NCBI GenBank assembly: GCA_947311845.1
Contig: CAMZMU010000071.1
Location: 23,783,236 to 23,847,235, forward strand
DNA length: 64,000 bases
Direction: 5' to 3'
Origin: Poa pratensis
Lineage: Eukaryota > Streptophyta > Magnoliopsida > Poales > Poaceae
The notes below the pieces were generated by a model that was not told the DNA's origin, made no database searches, and worked only from the letters and a program-made list of their open reading frames with translations. Shown here piece after piece: positions 15,755 through 26,757 of this stretch. Position 1 is the stretch's first letter; every line of letters begins with the position of its first letter. The position numbers were made by a program, and so were the translations under genes.

Positions 15755-17934
15755 CTAGTAGAAGATACCCCGCGCGTTGCTGCGGGAAGACCTGTGTACA
15801 TTTTAGATAATAGTTTGGTACAAAATTAAAATTAAAATATGGACTTTGAGAGGACACATCACATGTAAGCTAAATTTAAGAACATTTTATATGGAGTGAT
15901 GGCATAAAGTGCATATACAACAGTACCCGACTTAATGAGAGAAATAAAGGAGAGTTATGGAGCCAAAAATCCTTTAATAGAAATTGTGCAAATACAAATC
16001 GGCCAAAGGGGGGGCGTCTCTCTCCAATTCATTTGGAGGCGAAGTTCCTGTCAATAGCGAGACACATTTGGTGACTTCATCAATCTCGAGACGTGATCAG
16101 ACATATTTGCTTGCATACATACTCAATCTGTTACTGATAAATTACTAACATGGTGAAACACAAAAAAATTATCTTATCTCTAGAGAAACCTATAATATCT
16201 ATAAGGTTGATTCCCACTATTTTCATTTAATGTTTGCAACCCCCACATGCAGATCGTCCACTTGCCATAGTGGGGAGTAATTTAGACTAGTAGCATGCAC
16301 ATGTTACTAGTCTATATTACTACCTTCATAGTGTTAAGTGTCATAGGTGTGGTAACATATATATGTTTATTTATTGTTTTGTAAACTCATTATTCATTGG
16401 AAAGTGTGATATGATGTTAACTAGTTATGTTACTCTATTTAGCTATCTCTTTTTTAATTGCATGCCACGTCATATTTTTTGCCTATGAGCAAGAACAATA
16501 GTATATCTGGGTGTTGGCTATAAGATGGTGTCATGTCATGTATATTCAACTTAATAGCCAACAAGTATAATAGTTGGCTATAAATATGGACTAATTTATT
16601 AATAGTTGGCCCACCTTTCACTCTCACAAGGTGCCTACGAGCACGTGATGCTGCTGGCTCTTGCATGAGAGTATGCTTATACTCTCTCTCTTATTCTCTC
16701 TCCTCCATGTAAGCACAAATATATTATTTAAATCCTTACAGTATGTTGACTGGGTCTTACTATACTTGCTCTATGTGACACTTCTGTTAGTACCTATGAC
16801 ACTCACACTATGGGTAGTATGACCACCTATGCACTTGTTTTTTCTAGCAACTATTTAATATTTGTAAGGTACACATGCAAAATATCCATGTCATCAGCCA
16901 TCCCCCTGTCATCCGCATGACCATGCATGCACAAGTTGTTCTTTTGGCAAATTACATGCGACCCGATTCATATAATATTTTTGCATATATAAAAATCATC
17001 TTTCATTTCAACGGCAAGGGGTATCAACAATTTTTCTGTAAAGATGATTACTTAATCATACACTAGAAACATCTATTGCAATATTTGTTAGATCGTACTC
17101 TTTAGGATTCTTTATGAAAAATAATTATAAATTATATCCATTGTAGAAAACATAGTTTTAGAACAAACTTTGTTACAAAATACAACTTAGTATATTTCAA
17201 TGTATTCAGTACAAACCAAAAAAACACAAACTAATATTCAATAATATTTCCAGTTATGTGGTAAAACTACGCAAACAACCTAAAAATTATACTTGTAATA
17301 TTATAACATGCTAAAAATAAGAGACATAAAGGTATAAAATTTCAGTATAAATTGTATTCATTTTTATTCATCACATACCCAAATTTGTCCCTGCCAGCAT
17401 CGCAAAAGCATGATCGTGGCGAATAAGGGTTGGCTGCCCCCGCGTCATAGCCAAATTCATGGCCCCGCGGGGCACTCTCTCCTGCGAGAGGTGACCTGCG
17501 GCGGCAATCGGGTATTTTATGTGGCAGCGTGGTGGTTCCTGTGGCTATGAAAGAAAGTGTATTTATGCACGCTAATAGTGGTGAGAGGAGAGCAAGCAGG
17601 CATCCGCCCGCTAGCCTGCCCTGCAGTTATTTTGGGAGACGAAGAGTACAACGCTCTGGAAATTGGAGAAAATTACATGGGTCACCGGCTGGATCCCGAA
17701 GTGGTTTCAGTTTTCACAATATCCAGCGAAATTCAGTAGTGGGGTGTAACTATTTTCTAATAGAAGATGAGCTGGCAGTTTTTTCTCTCAATTGATGAGT
17801 TGGCAGCCTTGGTGATGTGTAAGGCTGCATGACACGTGGTGGGATAGGATTGCCTAGAAATGTTTGATGAGGTAGACACCTTGCATGTTGTGAGAAATAC
17901 CCTTAGTGAGGGTCTCCTATTTAGATATAGAAGA
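15755..17934 (-). mobile_element. Non-autonomous Helitron, about 2.2 kb
   Basis: Read on the minus strand, the element begins TCTTCTATATC (5' TC end at 17934) after a host A. It ends CTAG at 15755, followed by a host T. Ten bases before the CTAG end is a GC hairpin (stem 15769-15773 with 15782-15786). Insertion between A and T, a TC start and a hairpin followed by CTRR are the Helitron rules. No Rep/helicase coding is present. Inside are a SINE fragment (about 16017-16100), a MITE and a GC-rich piece at 17400-17700 that could be captured host DNA. Confidence 0.7.
16487..16771. mobile_element. MITE with GAGCAAG ends (285 bp), nested in the Helitron
   Basis: Ends GAGCAAG and CTTGCTC are inverted repeats, extended imperfectly inward, with TAT directly repeated on both sides (16484-16486 and 16772-16774). 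A 3-bp duplication fits a Tourist or PIF/Harbinger-type MITE. It appears to sit inside another small repeat that begins near 16268 with CATAGTGGGGAGTAA; a piece of that outer repeat recurs near 18340. Confidence 0.6.
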
Positions 17935-19115
17935 TATACGTAATTTTAGGCTTCATAATGTGCAGCTACCGAATGGCACATTATTTCACCTCAAAACTTC
18001 CAAACATAGTGGTATCTTAGGAGTTGAATGCGGAACCTACTCATGGGGCATTTTAATTCTTTTATGTTTGCACTTTTCAGTCTAATTATGTGCATAATTG
18101 TGGAATATGCAACCAAAACTCAATTCTCCTTCCATCTTTGTCTACAAGAACATTCCAAAACTACAATTTTCCGATATAGGCTATTATCACTAACCGATGC
18201 AAAATTAATGACATTTACCATATTTAATCCCCAGTTTTTCTTTTCTTTTACCAGTTAGGCAGTTAGTCAAAAATGAAGCAAGAGTGGTTTCATGTTGGCT
18301 TTGTTGGTCTCTGCTAGCAAGGAAGCAGTTAGGCAGGTCATAGTGGGGAGTAACTTAAAATAACATGTATTTAACCCTCATGATGTAGAAATCCATTTAA
18401 TTATGACTTACAAAAAAGTGCATATGCAATCCTTTCTCCATACAAGTTGCACGAGTAACCCTGTTTCAAAGGGTTTGCTCATATTAAATGTGCTAACTAT
18501 AAATAAGTAGTATCTTTTATCATAGTATTACTCAATAATATACACCAATGTACCCGGTTCTACTATACAAGACATAACAGAACATAGCACTTGACACTAC
18601 ATGTTCATAACAAATTTAATCGCCAAATTTTATGCCAATTCTGGAGGGTTTAGGAATGCAAAACTGAGCACGATAAAGTTGGTCCCGTTCCATCACATCT
18701 TGAAAATAATATTATGTTTCCACGATGCATTCTTACATTAAGCTAACTTTTTAGGACTATGCAATAAAGTTTGGTTGTGTGCATCACTTCGATGTAGAGA
18801 TGGGAACTTTACTCCCCCTTTCGTTTTATTTATTGCACTCCAGTCTTACATGAAACTTTCAAATGCCATTTTCTTCCTCCGTTGTACTCCATAGAAAAAT
18901 GTCAAAACATTCAATTATTCGTCAAGAGGGGCTCATGTCGCACTTGACACTCCTTGGCAGCCCAAGCCAAACCACGATTTATATTCAGAGATCCTAGTGT
19001 TGTGGCCAAGCCTGTGCATCCACTCCAACCGTCTCTCCACGCAGACGGCAACGCATTCGACATGACAGGGGATCGGTAGATGACAGAAGAAGTAGGGTTT
19101 CCTCGTGACGCGACG
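17935..19115. other. Intergenic with a LINE 3'-tail fragment
   Basis: No gene is seen. At about 18755-18825 the sequence resembles the tail of the plus-strand LINE near 49535-49597 (caataaa, gtgtgcatc, gatgcagag, cccccttttcg style), so it is probably an old LINE 3' end. A repeat piece with CATAGTGGGGAGTAA lies near 18340. Confidence 0.4.
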
Positions 19116-19124
19116 ATGAACTCT

Positions 19125-19435
19125 GAGTTATTAGCATAGAACCACCACATTTCACGTCAAATTTCGAAAAACCACCACTTTGTGTTTTGATCGCAGAAAA
19201 CCACCAGTATTCGTGACATTTGTTGCAATGTGCGCTAAAACTAAATTACACGTGAATTGACACGATTTCTGACAGGTGGGACCCACCAGTCAGGGCTTAC
19301 ATGGCAGAAGGTGTTGACTTTTTGCTGAGGTGGCACCATGGGCCCACATGTCAGACAATAAAAAATATCTCAAAAAATAAAAAAATATATCTCAAAAAAT
19401 CTAAAAAAATAAAAAAGTCAAAGTGGACAGGGAGC
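19125..19435 (+). repeat. Left terminal inverted repeat of the Pack-MULE
   Basis: The sequence matches the reverse complement of 20349-20677. The inner 80 bp is an A-rich run of short aaaaaatct-type units, and the outer part is unique. The 18-bp length difference comes from small indels in the A-rich part. Confidence 0.88.
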
Positions 19436-19570
19436 AACAATCAGCACCTATCCATTGATCAGGCTACCAACATGTTCAGAAACCTTCTTCCAGTTTTCTC
19501 CACGGTGCAAGACAGCCTCAAGCAGGTGAAGAGTTTTCTTCTGACGGTCCACAAATATTTGCCGAGTGAG

Positions 19571-20277
19571 TCAGTTCCGCTCGGTGAAGCTCTCGACGCC
19601 ATGCTCCCGGTGCGGCGGCACGCCGACCACGGCGTCGGACCACCGCGCAGGGGACCGGTCACTGCTGTTGGACGACGACATGGCCTCTGCCCGCGCCTCC
19701 CGCACCATCCGGAGCACCTCGGCTGTCGCCGGCCGCCTGCCGGGGTCTGCGGCCACGCACGCCGCCGCGACGCCGATCAGCGCGCTCAGCTTCTCATCTG
19801 CACCTCCGCCACCCGCGGACGCGGCCGACTCGCCGCGCGACTCCGTCATCTCCTCCTCACGCGCGGCGCGCACCCATGCCGGTATGACGACCTCGTCGCC
19901 GCGCAACTCCACGAGGTCCTGGGGCGGTGCCCGACCCGTGAGCAGCTCTAGCAGGAGCACGCCGAAGCTGTACACATCAGATGCCGCTGTGAAGCAGACA
20001 TTAGCCATGGGCGAGGCCGAGCGCGTCTCGGGGGCGCGGTAGAGGAGGGACACCGCCGAGGAGGCGTCGGCCGCGGCGAGCGCGGGGACGAGACCGTAGT
20101 CAATGAGGCATGACTCAAAGTCTGGGCCGAGGAGCACGTTGGAGGGCTTGAGGTTGCCATGCACGATGGGGGCCGCGGGTGTCTGGTGGAGGTGGAGCAG
20201 GCCGGCGGCGATGTCCTCGGCGATCTTCATGCACGACGTCCAGTGCAGCGGCTTCCCCTTGCTGGACGGCCTCGACC
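19571..20277 (-). pseudogene. Captured C-lobe of an LRR receptor-like pseudokinase
   Basis: On the minus strand a reading frame of about 235 codons encodes the back half of a kinase domain. It has an HGNLKPSNVLL loop where active kinases have HRD, DYGL in place of DFG, then YRAPE and SDVYSFGVLLLELLTG. HGN and DYG are normal for the plant subfamily of inactive LRR receptor kinases, so their absence of catalytic residues is not new damage. A typical acceptor (cag before GGTCG, at 20278-20280) marks the parent intron, whose last part (about 20281-20348) was captured too. The receptor, transmembrane and kinase N-lobe parts are missing. The frame ends at a stop at 19571-19573, apparently the parent stop, and 19436-19570 may be its 3' UTR. 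It lies wholly inside the Pack-MULE, so it is a transduplicate and not a full gene. Confidence 0.85.
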
Positions 20278-20348
20278 CTGCATTCCAAATAAATTTAGCG
20301 CAAGAAAACAATACTCCATGACCATGATTCAACGAGTGGTACTGCATC

Positions 20349-20677
20349 TGCTCCCTGTCCACTTTGACTTTTTTATTTTTTTAGATTTTTTGAGATTTTT
20401 TTTAGATTTTTTGAGATATTTTTATTTTTTGAGATATTTTTTATTGTCTGGCATGTGGGCCCACGGTGCCACCTCAGCAAAAAGTCAACACCTTCTGCCA
20501 CGTAAGTCCTGACTGGTGGGTCCCACCTGTCAGAAATCGTGTCAATTCACGTGTAATTTAGTTTTAGCGCACATTGCAACAAATGTCGCGAATATTGGTG
20601 GTTTTCTGCGATCAAAACACAAAGTGGTGGTTTTTCGAAATTTGACGCGAAATATGGTGGTTCTATGCTAATAACTC
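20349..20677 (-). repeat. Right terminal inverted repeat of the Pack-MULE
   Basis: Partner of 19125-19435 in inverted orientation; the outer 200 bp pairs almost base for base. Confidence 0.88.
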
Positions 20678-20686
20678 ACAAACTCT

Positions 20687-21202
20687 TCTTCGGCGCCTAG
20701 CTTCGATCCACATGAACATGCGGTCTCGTATGACAGGACGCTGACCGGTGTGGTGGGGGCAGAGCAGCATGTACATTGTAGACCGAGCATCGAGCAGACG
20801 ACCAGCACCAGCACCGCATGGGCTCGTCTTCGTCTTCCTGCTGCTCCTGCCGTCTACTGCCGCGAGGCCGCTGGGCGACAGTAGCAGACATGTAATGGAT
20901 CCGTGATCAGTTAATCAGATCACTTGAGCGTGGTTCAGCTGCGATCCTCCCGAATGGATGAACGAATTCACGAACGAATGAGTGACGATGGTTCCTGCTT
21001 TGGCGGCGGAGAGCGTAGTGATGGATGTGTTGATGAAGGATCATTGTGCGCTGATTTTTGATCAGGGGAAAGACTGAGTGCAGCCGCATGGTATTCTGGC
21101 AGCCTGATCGTTTGGTAATCATGAACCCTGATACGGGGAATACGGTATACATCGATGTGCTTCATGTGGAAGTCATGCACCAATGCACGCATTCGAGGGG
21201 GC
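20687..21202. other. Spacer, possible small secreted-peptide frame
   Basis: No conserved gene is seen. A 45-codon plus-strand frame, 20769-20906, contains a hydrophobic run GLVFVFLLLLPSTAARP that resembles a signal sequence, but it has no known peptide-hormone motif. It is too short and too isolated to call a gene. Confidence 0.25.
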
Positions 21203-22347
21203 AGGTAGTCTAGCTGGAGATTGGCAAAAAAAAAAAAAGGAAAATGCTAATTGACACCCGGCTGCTACAGCCGGGTCAGACACGCGCACGTCCCGCGACC
21301 CGTCCCCTGCAGGCCTGCACACGCGCTACTCCCTCTGCTGCTGGCCCGCAAACGGCTGCTACTCCTCCGCGTCGTGCCCACTACCGCCGCTAACTGCCCC
21401 TGGCCGGTGACGGCTGCTGCTCCTCGGGGCCGCGCCCACTGCCCCCGGCCGGCGACGACGTCATGGACGGTGACTCCCCACGCGCCGCCAACCAGAGAAG
21501 TGCAAGCTCGAAATGGAATCATGCACGCCACATCCCCATCGCCGCTAGCCGAAGAAGACATCGGCGAGCTCCTTCTACCTCCTCCTTTGGGCCACTGCCA
21601 GCGGCAGCCACAACCGTGCTTCCTCAGGAGGCTGACTGGTTCGGCGCCCACGCCATGGATGCCATGGAGGGAACTTCAAATCGTGAGCTATCTACATGCC
21701 CCGCGATTGGATTGGACAGGGGTTCGCTCGATCTAACTTCTACAGACCTCTGGCTCTGGAGTGGCGGATTCATGGGCGGAGAGCTCGAATCGACCATGGC
21801 ATGCCTCCATTGGTGATGACAGAGAGGTTAGTTTTGAGGGTTTGTTGATGTTGCATGCGGTGTGCAGTTTTGCTACATGTGCAACTCGTTTTTTTGTATA
21901 AGCATGGGCAAAGTGCTACAGTGATTTTTGTAAAAGTGACGTTGTACTCATGATTTGCTACAACCAATTTGGTATCTGTTGGATATGTTCTTGGTTTTTG
22001 CTACATGGATGTGTTTAAAGTGCTACATTTGTTTTGCTACACGTTGCAAGTTTTACGGATCTGATATTTTTTTGCTACACAGTGCTACATGCGAGAGAAA
22101 AAATGTTGCGTTTGACTTTTTTTGCTACATTTATCGAGCGCAGCATTTTTTGAATTTTCTTTGCTACATGCGATGTTACATACACGGATACAAAGTGCTA
22201 CGCGCGAAACGTTTTTGTTACATAGATCGAACGCACGATATCGTTTCACTTAAGTGAATCTGACGGCTATGAAGACGGCTGTAGGGAGGCTTCCCTACAA
22301 CCGACTGACGCCTAGAACTGGCCAAAAAAAAAGGTAGTCTAGCTGGA
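21203..22347. mobile_element. Retroposed 1.1-kb element with 16-bp target duplication
   Basis: The insert 21219-22331 lies between direct repeats AGGTAGTCTAGCTGGA at 21203-21218 and 22332-22347. It ends in an A run next to the right repeat, as retroposed DNA does. The first half is GC-rich with frames on both strands but no recognised domain; the second half has many TGCTAC words. The ends are also weakly similar to one another as inverted repeats (CTACAGCCG-type words), so a DNA-transposon origin is not excluded. Confidence 0.65.
21860..22220. repeat. TGCTAC-rich interspersed array
   Basis: About eleven copies of TGCTAC, most preceded by TTT or AAG, recur every 20-50 bp, with spacers that are not repeated. 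This is an irregular word repetition rather than a simple tandem repeat. It lies within the retroposed element 21219-22331. Confidence 0.7.
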
Positions 22348-22376
22348 TACACGTTTTGTTTTTTGAGGGACTCTAT

Positions 22377-25158
22377 CTTTTTTTTTAGACTAACCACCCC
22401 TTTTATTTAGTTCATAATATTATTCGGGATACAAATGCCCTCAGGCGGCACGATCAACCATAAGTGGCGACCAACATCAAGACCTAGCGAAAATTTGGCT
22501 AGGTTATGAGCTTCCTTGTTCGATGCTCTTCCTTCGTGGACAAAGCAAACCTCCTCCAGCGCTCTTCCTCTTCCTTTAATTTCGTCTATGATCTGTGCAT
22601 AGGAAGGTCTAGATCCATCATGCAACGTATTAATAACTCGTAAGCAGTCACTCGCAATTCTGGCTCTTTTAAGAAGAAGATCTTCAGCAAGGGCAATTGC
22701 TTCTCTGACTACTAGAGATTCCACCACTTCAGGGTCTTCTAAACCTTCAAACACCACCCCAGAAGCTCCACAAAACTCTCCCGCGCTGGATCTAGCAATG
22801 GCTGCGACTGCTGCCTTTCCATTTCTGTTAATAGCAGCGTTCACATTCAGCTTAGTACATCCAAGGGGAGGAGCGATCCAGCTCGGAGCATGCCGTGCAC
22901 CAGAGGTGGTTGGCCTCGCTCGAACAACAGGCTTCTGAACAACTTTCAGATCGGCTAGGAATCTCTCTATGAAAAATTTCGTAGAGAGAGGACTCTGGAA
23001 CAATCCTTCATGAATTACCTTCCTGCGTGCATACCAGATTGCCCATAAGGTTACTAAAATCTCAGTCATCTCATGCGGCGACATCTTCTCTATCAATTCA
23101 AAGATCCAATCTTTTGCTTTGGCATGATTTGTCACCGCCACTTGTTCTGCTTCCAATCTTTTGCTTTGGCATGCCCACACACACTTGGACATTGTACACT
23201 CGATCAGGGAATGACGCCAGGAGTCCTGCATTCCGCACACAACACACTTATCATCAGTTGACATATTCCTATGGTGCCTTGTATCAGCTGTAGGCAAAGA
23301 CTGCTTGGCCAGCGTCCATAAAAATATTTTGATCTTTGATGGGACTTGCACTTTCCACATCGAAGTCCATTGCTTCTCCTCCTTCTTCACATCAGAAGTA
23401 GATTCACTCCTGTATAACCATGCCTCTTGAATTGTTTTTGTTTGAATCAACATTCTATACGTAGATCTTACTGTGAATATCCCCTTACGATCATAATGCC
23501 AGGCCCAGAAATCGCCTTGGGCTCTTGTCGTAAGCGTATGTTCTTGATAACTTCTACATCCATTGGCAGAAAATGAGCCGCTAATTTTTGGGTATCCCAG
23601 GAGCAGAAGTTTGGTCAATGAAATCCTTTACCAACGAGGGAGGGTCATCTCCCAAACATGCAGTCGGTCGCAACGATCCATCCCTTGGTAACCAGTTGTC
23701 ATTCCAGGGGTGAGTGTTGTGTCTGATCCCTATCCTCTTGATAAGTCCTTGCTTCAAAGTGTCACGACCATCCAACATTGCCCTCCAGACTTGCGACGGC
23801 CGAGACCCCAGCTCCGCATCAAGAAAATCCTTATTGGGAAAATATCGAGCTTTCAGGATTCTAGCACATAAACTATCCGGTGTTTGCACAATTCTCCAGG
23901 CTTGCCTAGCAAGTAGCGCCAGATTAAAAAGCTCCACATCTCTAAACCCTAAACCACCCATGAAACGTGGTTTAGTCATTTCTGACCATGATACCCAACA
24001 TGTTCTTCTCTCACCATTCTTACTGCCCCACCAAAATTCACGAACAATGGTGTTAATCTTTTTGCACAGGCCCCTTGGCAGTCTGAAACATGACATTGAG
24101 TATGTCGGTATTGCATGCACAACCGATTTTATCAACATATCCTTGGCTGCACAAGACATTATTTTTTCAAGCCATCCTTGGACTTTCTTCCATATCATGT
24201 CCGTAATGTACCTGAACTTCCCATTCTTGTCCCTCCCCACATCAGTGGGTAAACCTAGGTACTTATCACTCAAAGATTCCACTTCAACATTGAGTATAGC
24301 TTTGATCTCGTGTCTTGTAACTTCAGGATACCCTCTACTAAAGAAGATGGAGGATTTATCAAGATTTATCCTCTGCCCCGACACATTACAATAAAAATCC
24401 AGAATAGTCTGTATCTGATGTGCACTCTGCGTTTCTGCTTTGAAGAACAGCAGGCTATCATCTGCGAAAAGTAAATGACTGATTGTCGGAGCCGACGCTG
24501 CCACCCTTAAGCCTTGAAGCGCTGATGATGAACACCGGTCTTTTAAGAGGCTAGAAAAGCCCTCAGCTGCCAGCAAAAACAAATATGGAGATATGGGATC
24601 CCCTGCCTGATGCCCCTCGAGGGGAAAACTGCTCCGTTTTAGACCCATTGAAAAGGACCGAGAAAGAAACTGTAGAAACCAGCCTCATTATCATTTCCAC
24701 CCATCTGGCATGGAAGCCTAACTTGAGCATTATCTCTCGCAAATAGCTCCACTCCAGTCTATCATATGCCTTCCGCATATCAAGCTTTAAGGCACAAAAT
24801 TGATTTTTCTTCGCTTTGTTACATTTCATGAAGTGAAGACATTCAAAAGCCGAGATCACATTATCTGTTATAATTCTGCCAGGAACAAACGCTGACTGCT
24901 CTTCCGCTATGATCTCCGGTAATACAACTTTTCAACCTGTTAGCGAGTACCTTCGACGCAATTTTGTAGAGAACATTGCACAGCGAAATTGGACGAAATT
25001 GACTCAATTCCTCCAGGCTCGCCACCTTTGGTATTAAGACAATGAAAGTGTTATTGACCTCTCTCATGTCCTCTTCACCACGCAACAGTCTCAACACTGC
25101 GTGTGTCACCTCTTCCCCGCACACCGTCCAATGCCGCTGGAAGAAGTGTGATGGGTAC
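22377..25158 (-). pseudogene. LINE non-LTR retrotransposon, RT and RNase H part, decayed
   Basis: The minus strand shows the pol region of a plant LINE in several frames. 24861-25153 holds the RT start (FQRHW, then PKV and FRPISLCNVLYKI). 24563-24859 holds LKLDMRKAYDRLEW. 23581-24648 holds GDPISPYLFLL and the FADD catalytic box. 22407-23618 holds a zf-RVT domain (IKIFLWTLAKQSLPT, CVVC...H) and a C-terminal RNase H-like domain. Frame breaks lie near 24610 and 23600. A T run at 22377-22386 is the poly(A) tail. The 5' part continues at 31973, across LTR element A. Confidence 0.88.
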
Positions 25159-26757
25159 TGATTACGTGGATCACACGTTCATTGGGAGACCCCAAGAGGA
25201 AGGTATGAATAGCAGCACTTTCCCTCAGTATGAAACCAAGGTTTAATCGACCAGTAGGAGCAAGAAATCACTTCTGAAGGTTGTTGGTGGCGGAATATGG
25301 CACGGCGCAACACCAGGGAATCCGCGCCGACGTGGAATCTGCACACAACACAATCAAACTACTTTGCCCCAACGAAACAGTGAGGTTGTCAATCTCACCG
25401 GCTTGCTGAAAACAAAGGATTAAACGTATGGTGTGGAAAACAGTAGTAAATTGCAGAGAATGAAAAGGAACATGTTTGCAGTTGGTTGTATTATCAGTGT
25501 AAAAGAATGGACCGGGGTCCACAGTTCACTAGTGGTGTCTCTCCATAAAAGATAACTAACATGCTGGGTGAACAAATTACAGCTGGGCAATTGACAAAAT
25601 ATTGAGCGCATGACAATGCATATATATGACATGATGATTACTATGATATTCATGTGGGCATTACGACAAAATACATAGACCGTTATCCAACAGCGTCTAT
25701 GACTAATAATCCACCGCCAGGTTGTCATACCGAGTTCCCCGTTGGTATTAAGTTGCAAGCAACGGATAATTGCATTAAGTAATGTGCGTAATGTAAACAA
25801 ATGCATTAGACCTAACGGCGCACCCTTAAGCTAAGCATCGGTTATTTTATCCCTAGTGGCAACAGCACATCCACAATCTTAGAAGTTATTGTCACTCTCC
25901 CAGATTACCGGAGGCATGAACCCACTATCTAGCATAAATACTCACTCTTGGAGTTACAAGCATCTACTTGGCCAAAGCATCTACTAGTAACGGAAAGCAT
26001 GCAAGATCATAAATAACATATAAGATAGATTGATAATCAACTTGACATAGTATTCAATATTCATCGGATCCCAGCAAACACAACATGTAGCATTACAATA
26101 AGATGATCTTGATCATGATAGGCAGCTCACAAGATCTAAACATGATAGCATAAAGTGGAGAGACAACCATCTAGCTACTGCCATGGACCCGTAGTCCAAG
26201 GATGAACTACTCACGCATCACTCCGGAGGCAGGCATGGTGATGTAGAGCCCTCCGGTGATGATTCCCCTCTCCGGCAGGGTGCCGGGAAGAGCTTCTGAA
26301 CCCTCCCGAGCTAGGGTTGACGGCGGCGGCGTCTCTGGAACTTTTCGTGGATAATGGCTCGGGTATTTAGGGTTTTCGCGTCGGGAGGAATAAATAGGCG
26401 AAAGGGCGGCGGCTGGAGAGCCACGGGGCCCCACACCACCCCACGGCGCGGCAGGGGGGCCCGCGGCCCCATGGTGTGGGTGCCACGTGGCTCCCTCCGT
26501 CTCTCCTTGGACTCCGTGTTCGTGTTGGAAAAATAGGAGGTTCTGTCCAAGTTTCGTCCAATTCCGAGAATATTTCCAGACTAGCTTTTCTGGAATACAA
26601 AAACAGCAGAAAACAGGAACTGGCACTGTGGCATCTTGTTAATAGGTTAGTCCCAGAAAATGCATAAAAATGCTATGAAGTGTATATAAAACATGTAACA
26701 ATTGGTATAATATCAACATGGAACATCAGAAATTATAGATACGTTTGAGACGTATCA
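25159..26757 (-). repeat. 3' LTR of element A (1,599 bp)
   Basis: The termini are TG...CA on the plus strand, and the sequence is the direct repeat of 30385-31967. Read on the minus strand it begins TGATACGTCTCAAACG, a common start of Triticeae LTRs. It differs from its partner by indels near 25200-25220 and 25290-25330 and by single bases. Confidence 0.9.

Larger units (their letters stand above)
19116..20686. mobile_element. Pack-MULE carrying a receptor-kinase fragment
   Basis: Long terminal inverted repeats lie at 19125-19435 (311 bp) and 20349-20677 (329 bp); both start with GAGTTATTAGCATAG and match closely throughout. They are flanked by 9-bp near-direct repeats, ATGAACTCT at 19116-19124 and ACAAACTCT at 20678-20686 (7 of 9 match), the target-site size of Mutator-like elements. 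The 913-bp interior contains plant gene sequence and no transposase. This is the structure of a Pack-MULE. Confidence 0.88.

Noticed and set aside
19301..19951. 216-codon plus-strand frame
   Set aside because: It starts in the Pack-MULE inverted repeat and runs antisense through the kinase fragment; no domain.
23714..24394. 226-codon plus-strand frame
   Set aside because: It is antisense to the LINE reverse transcriptase region.
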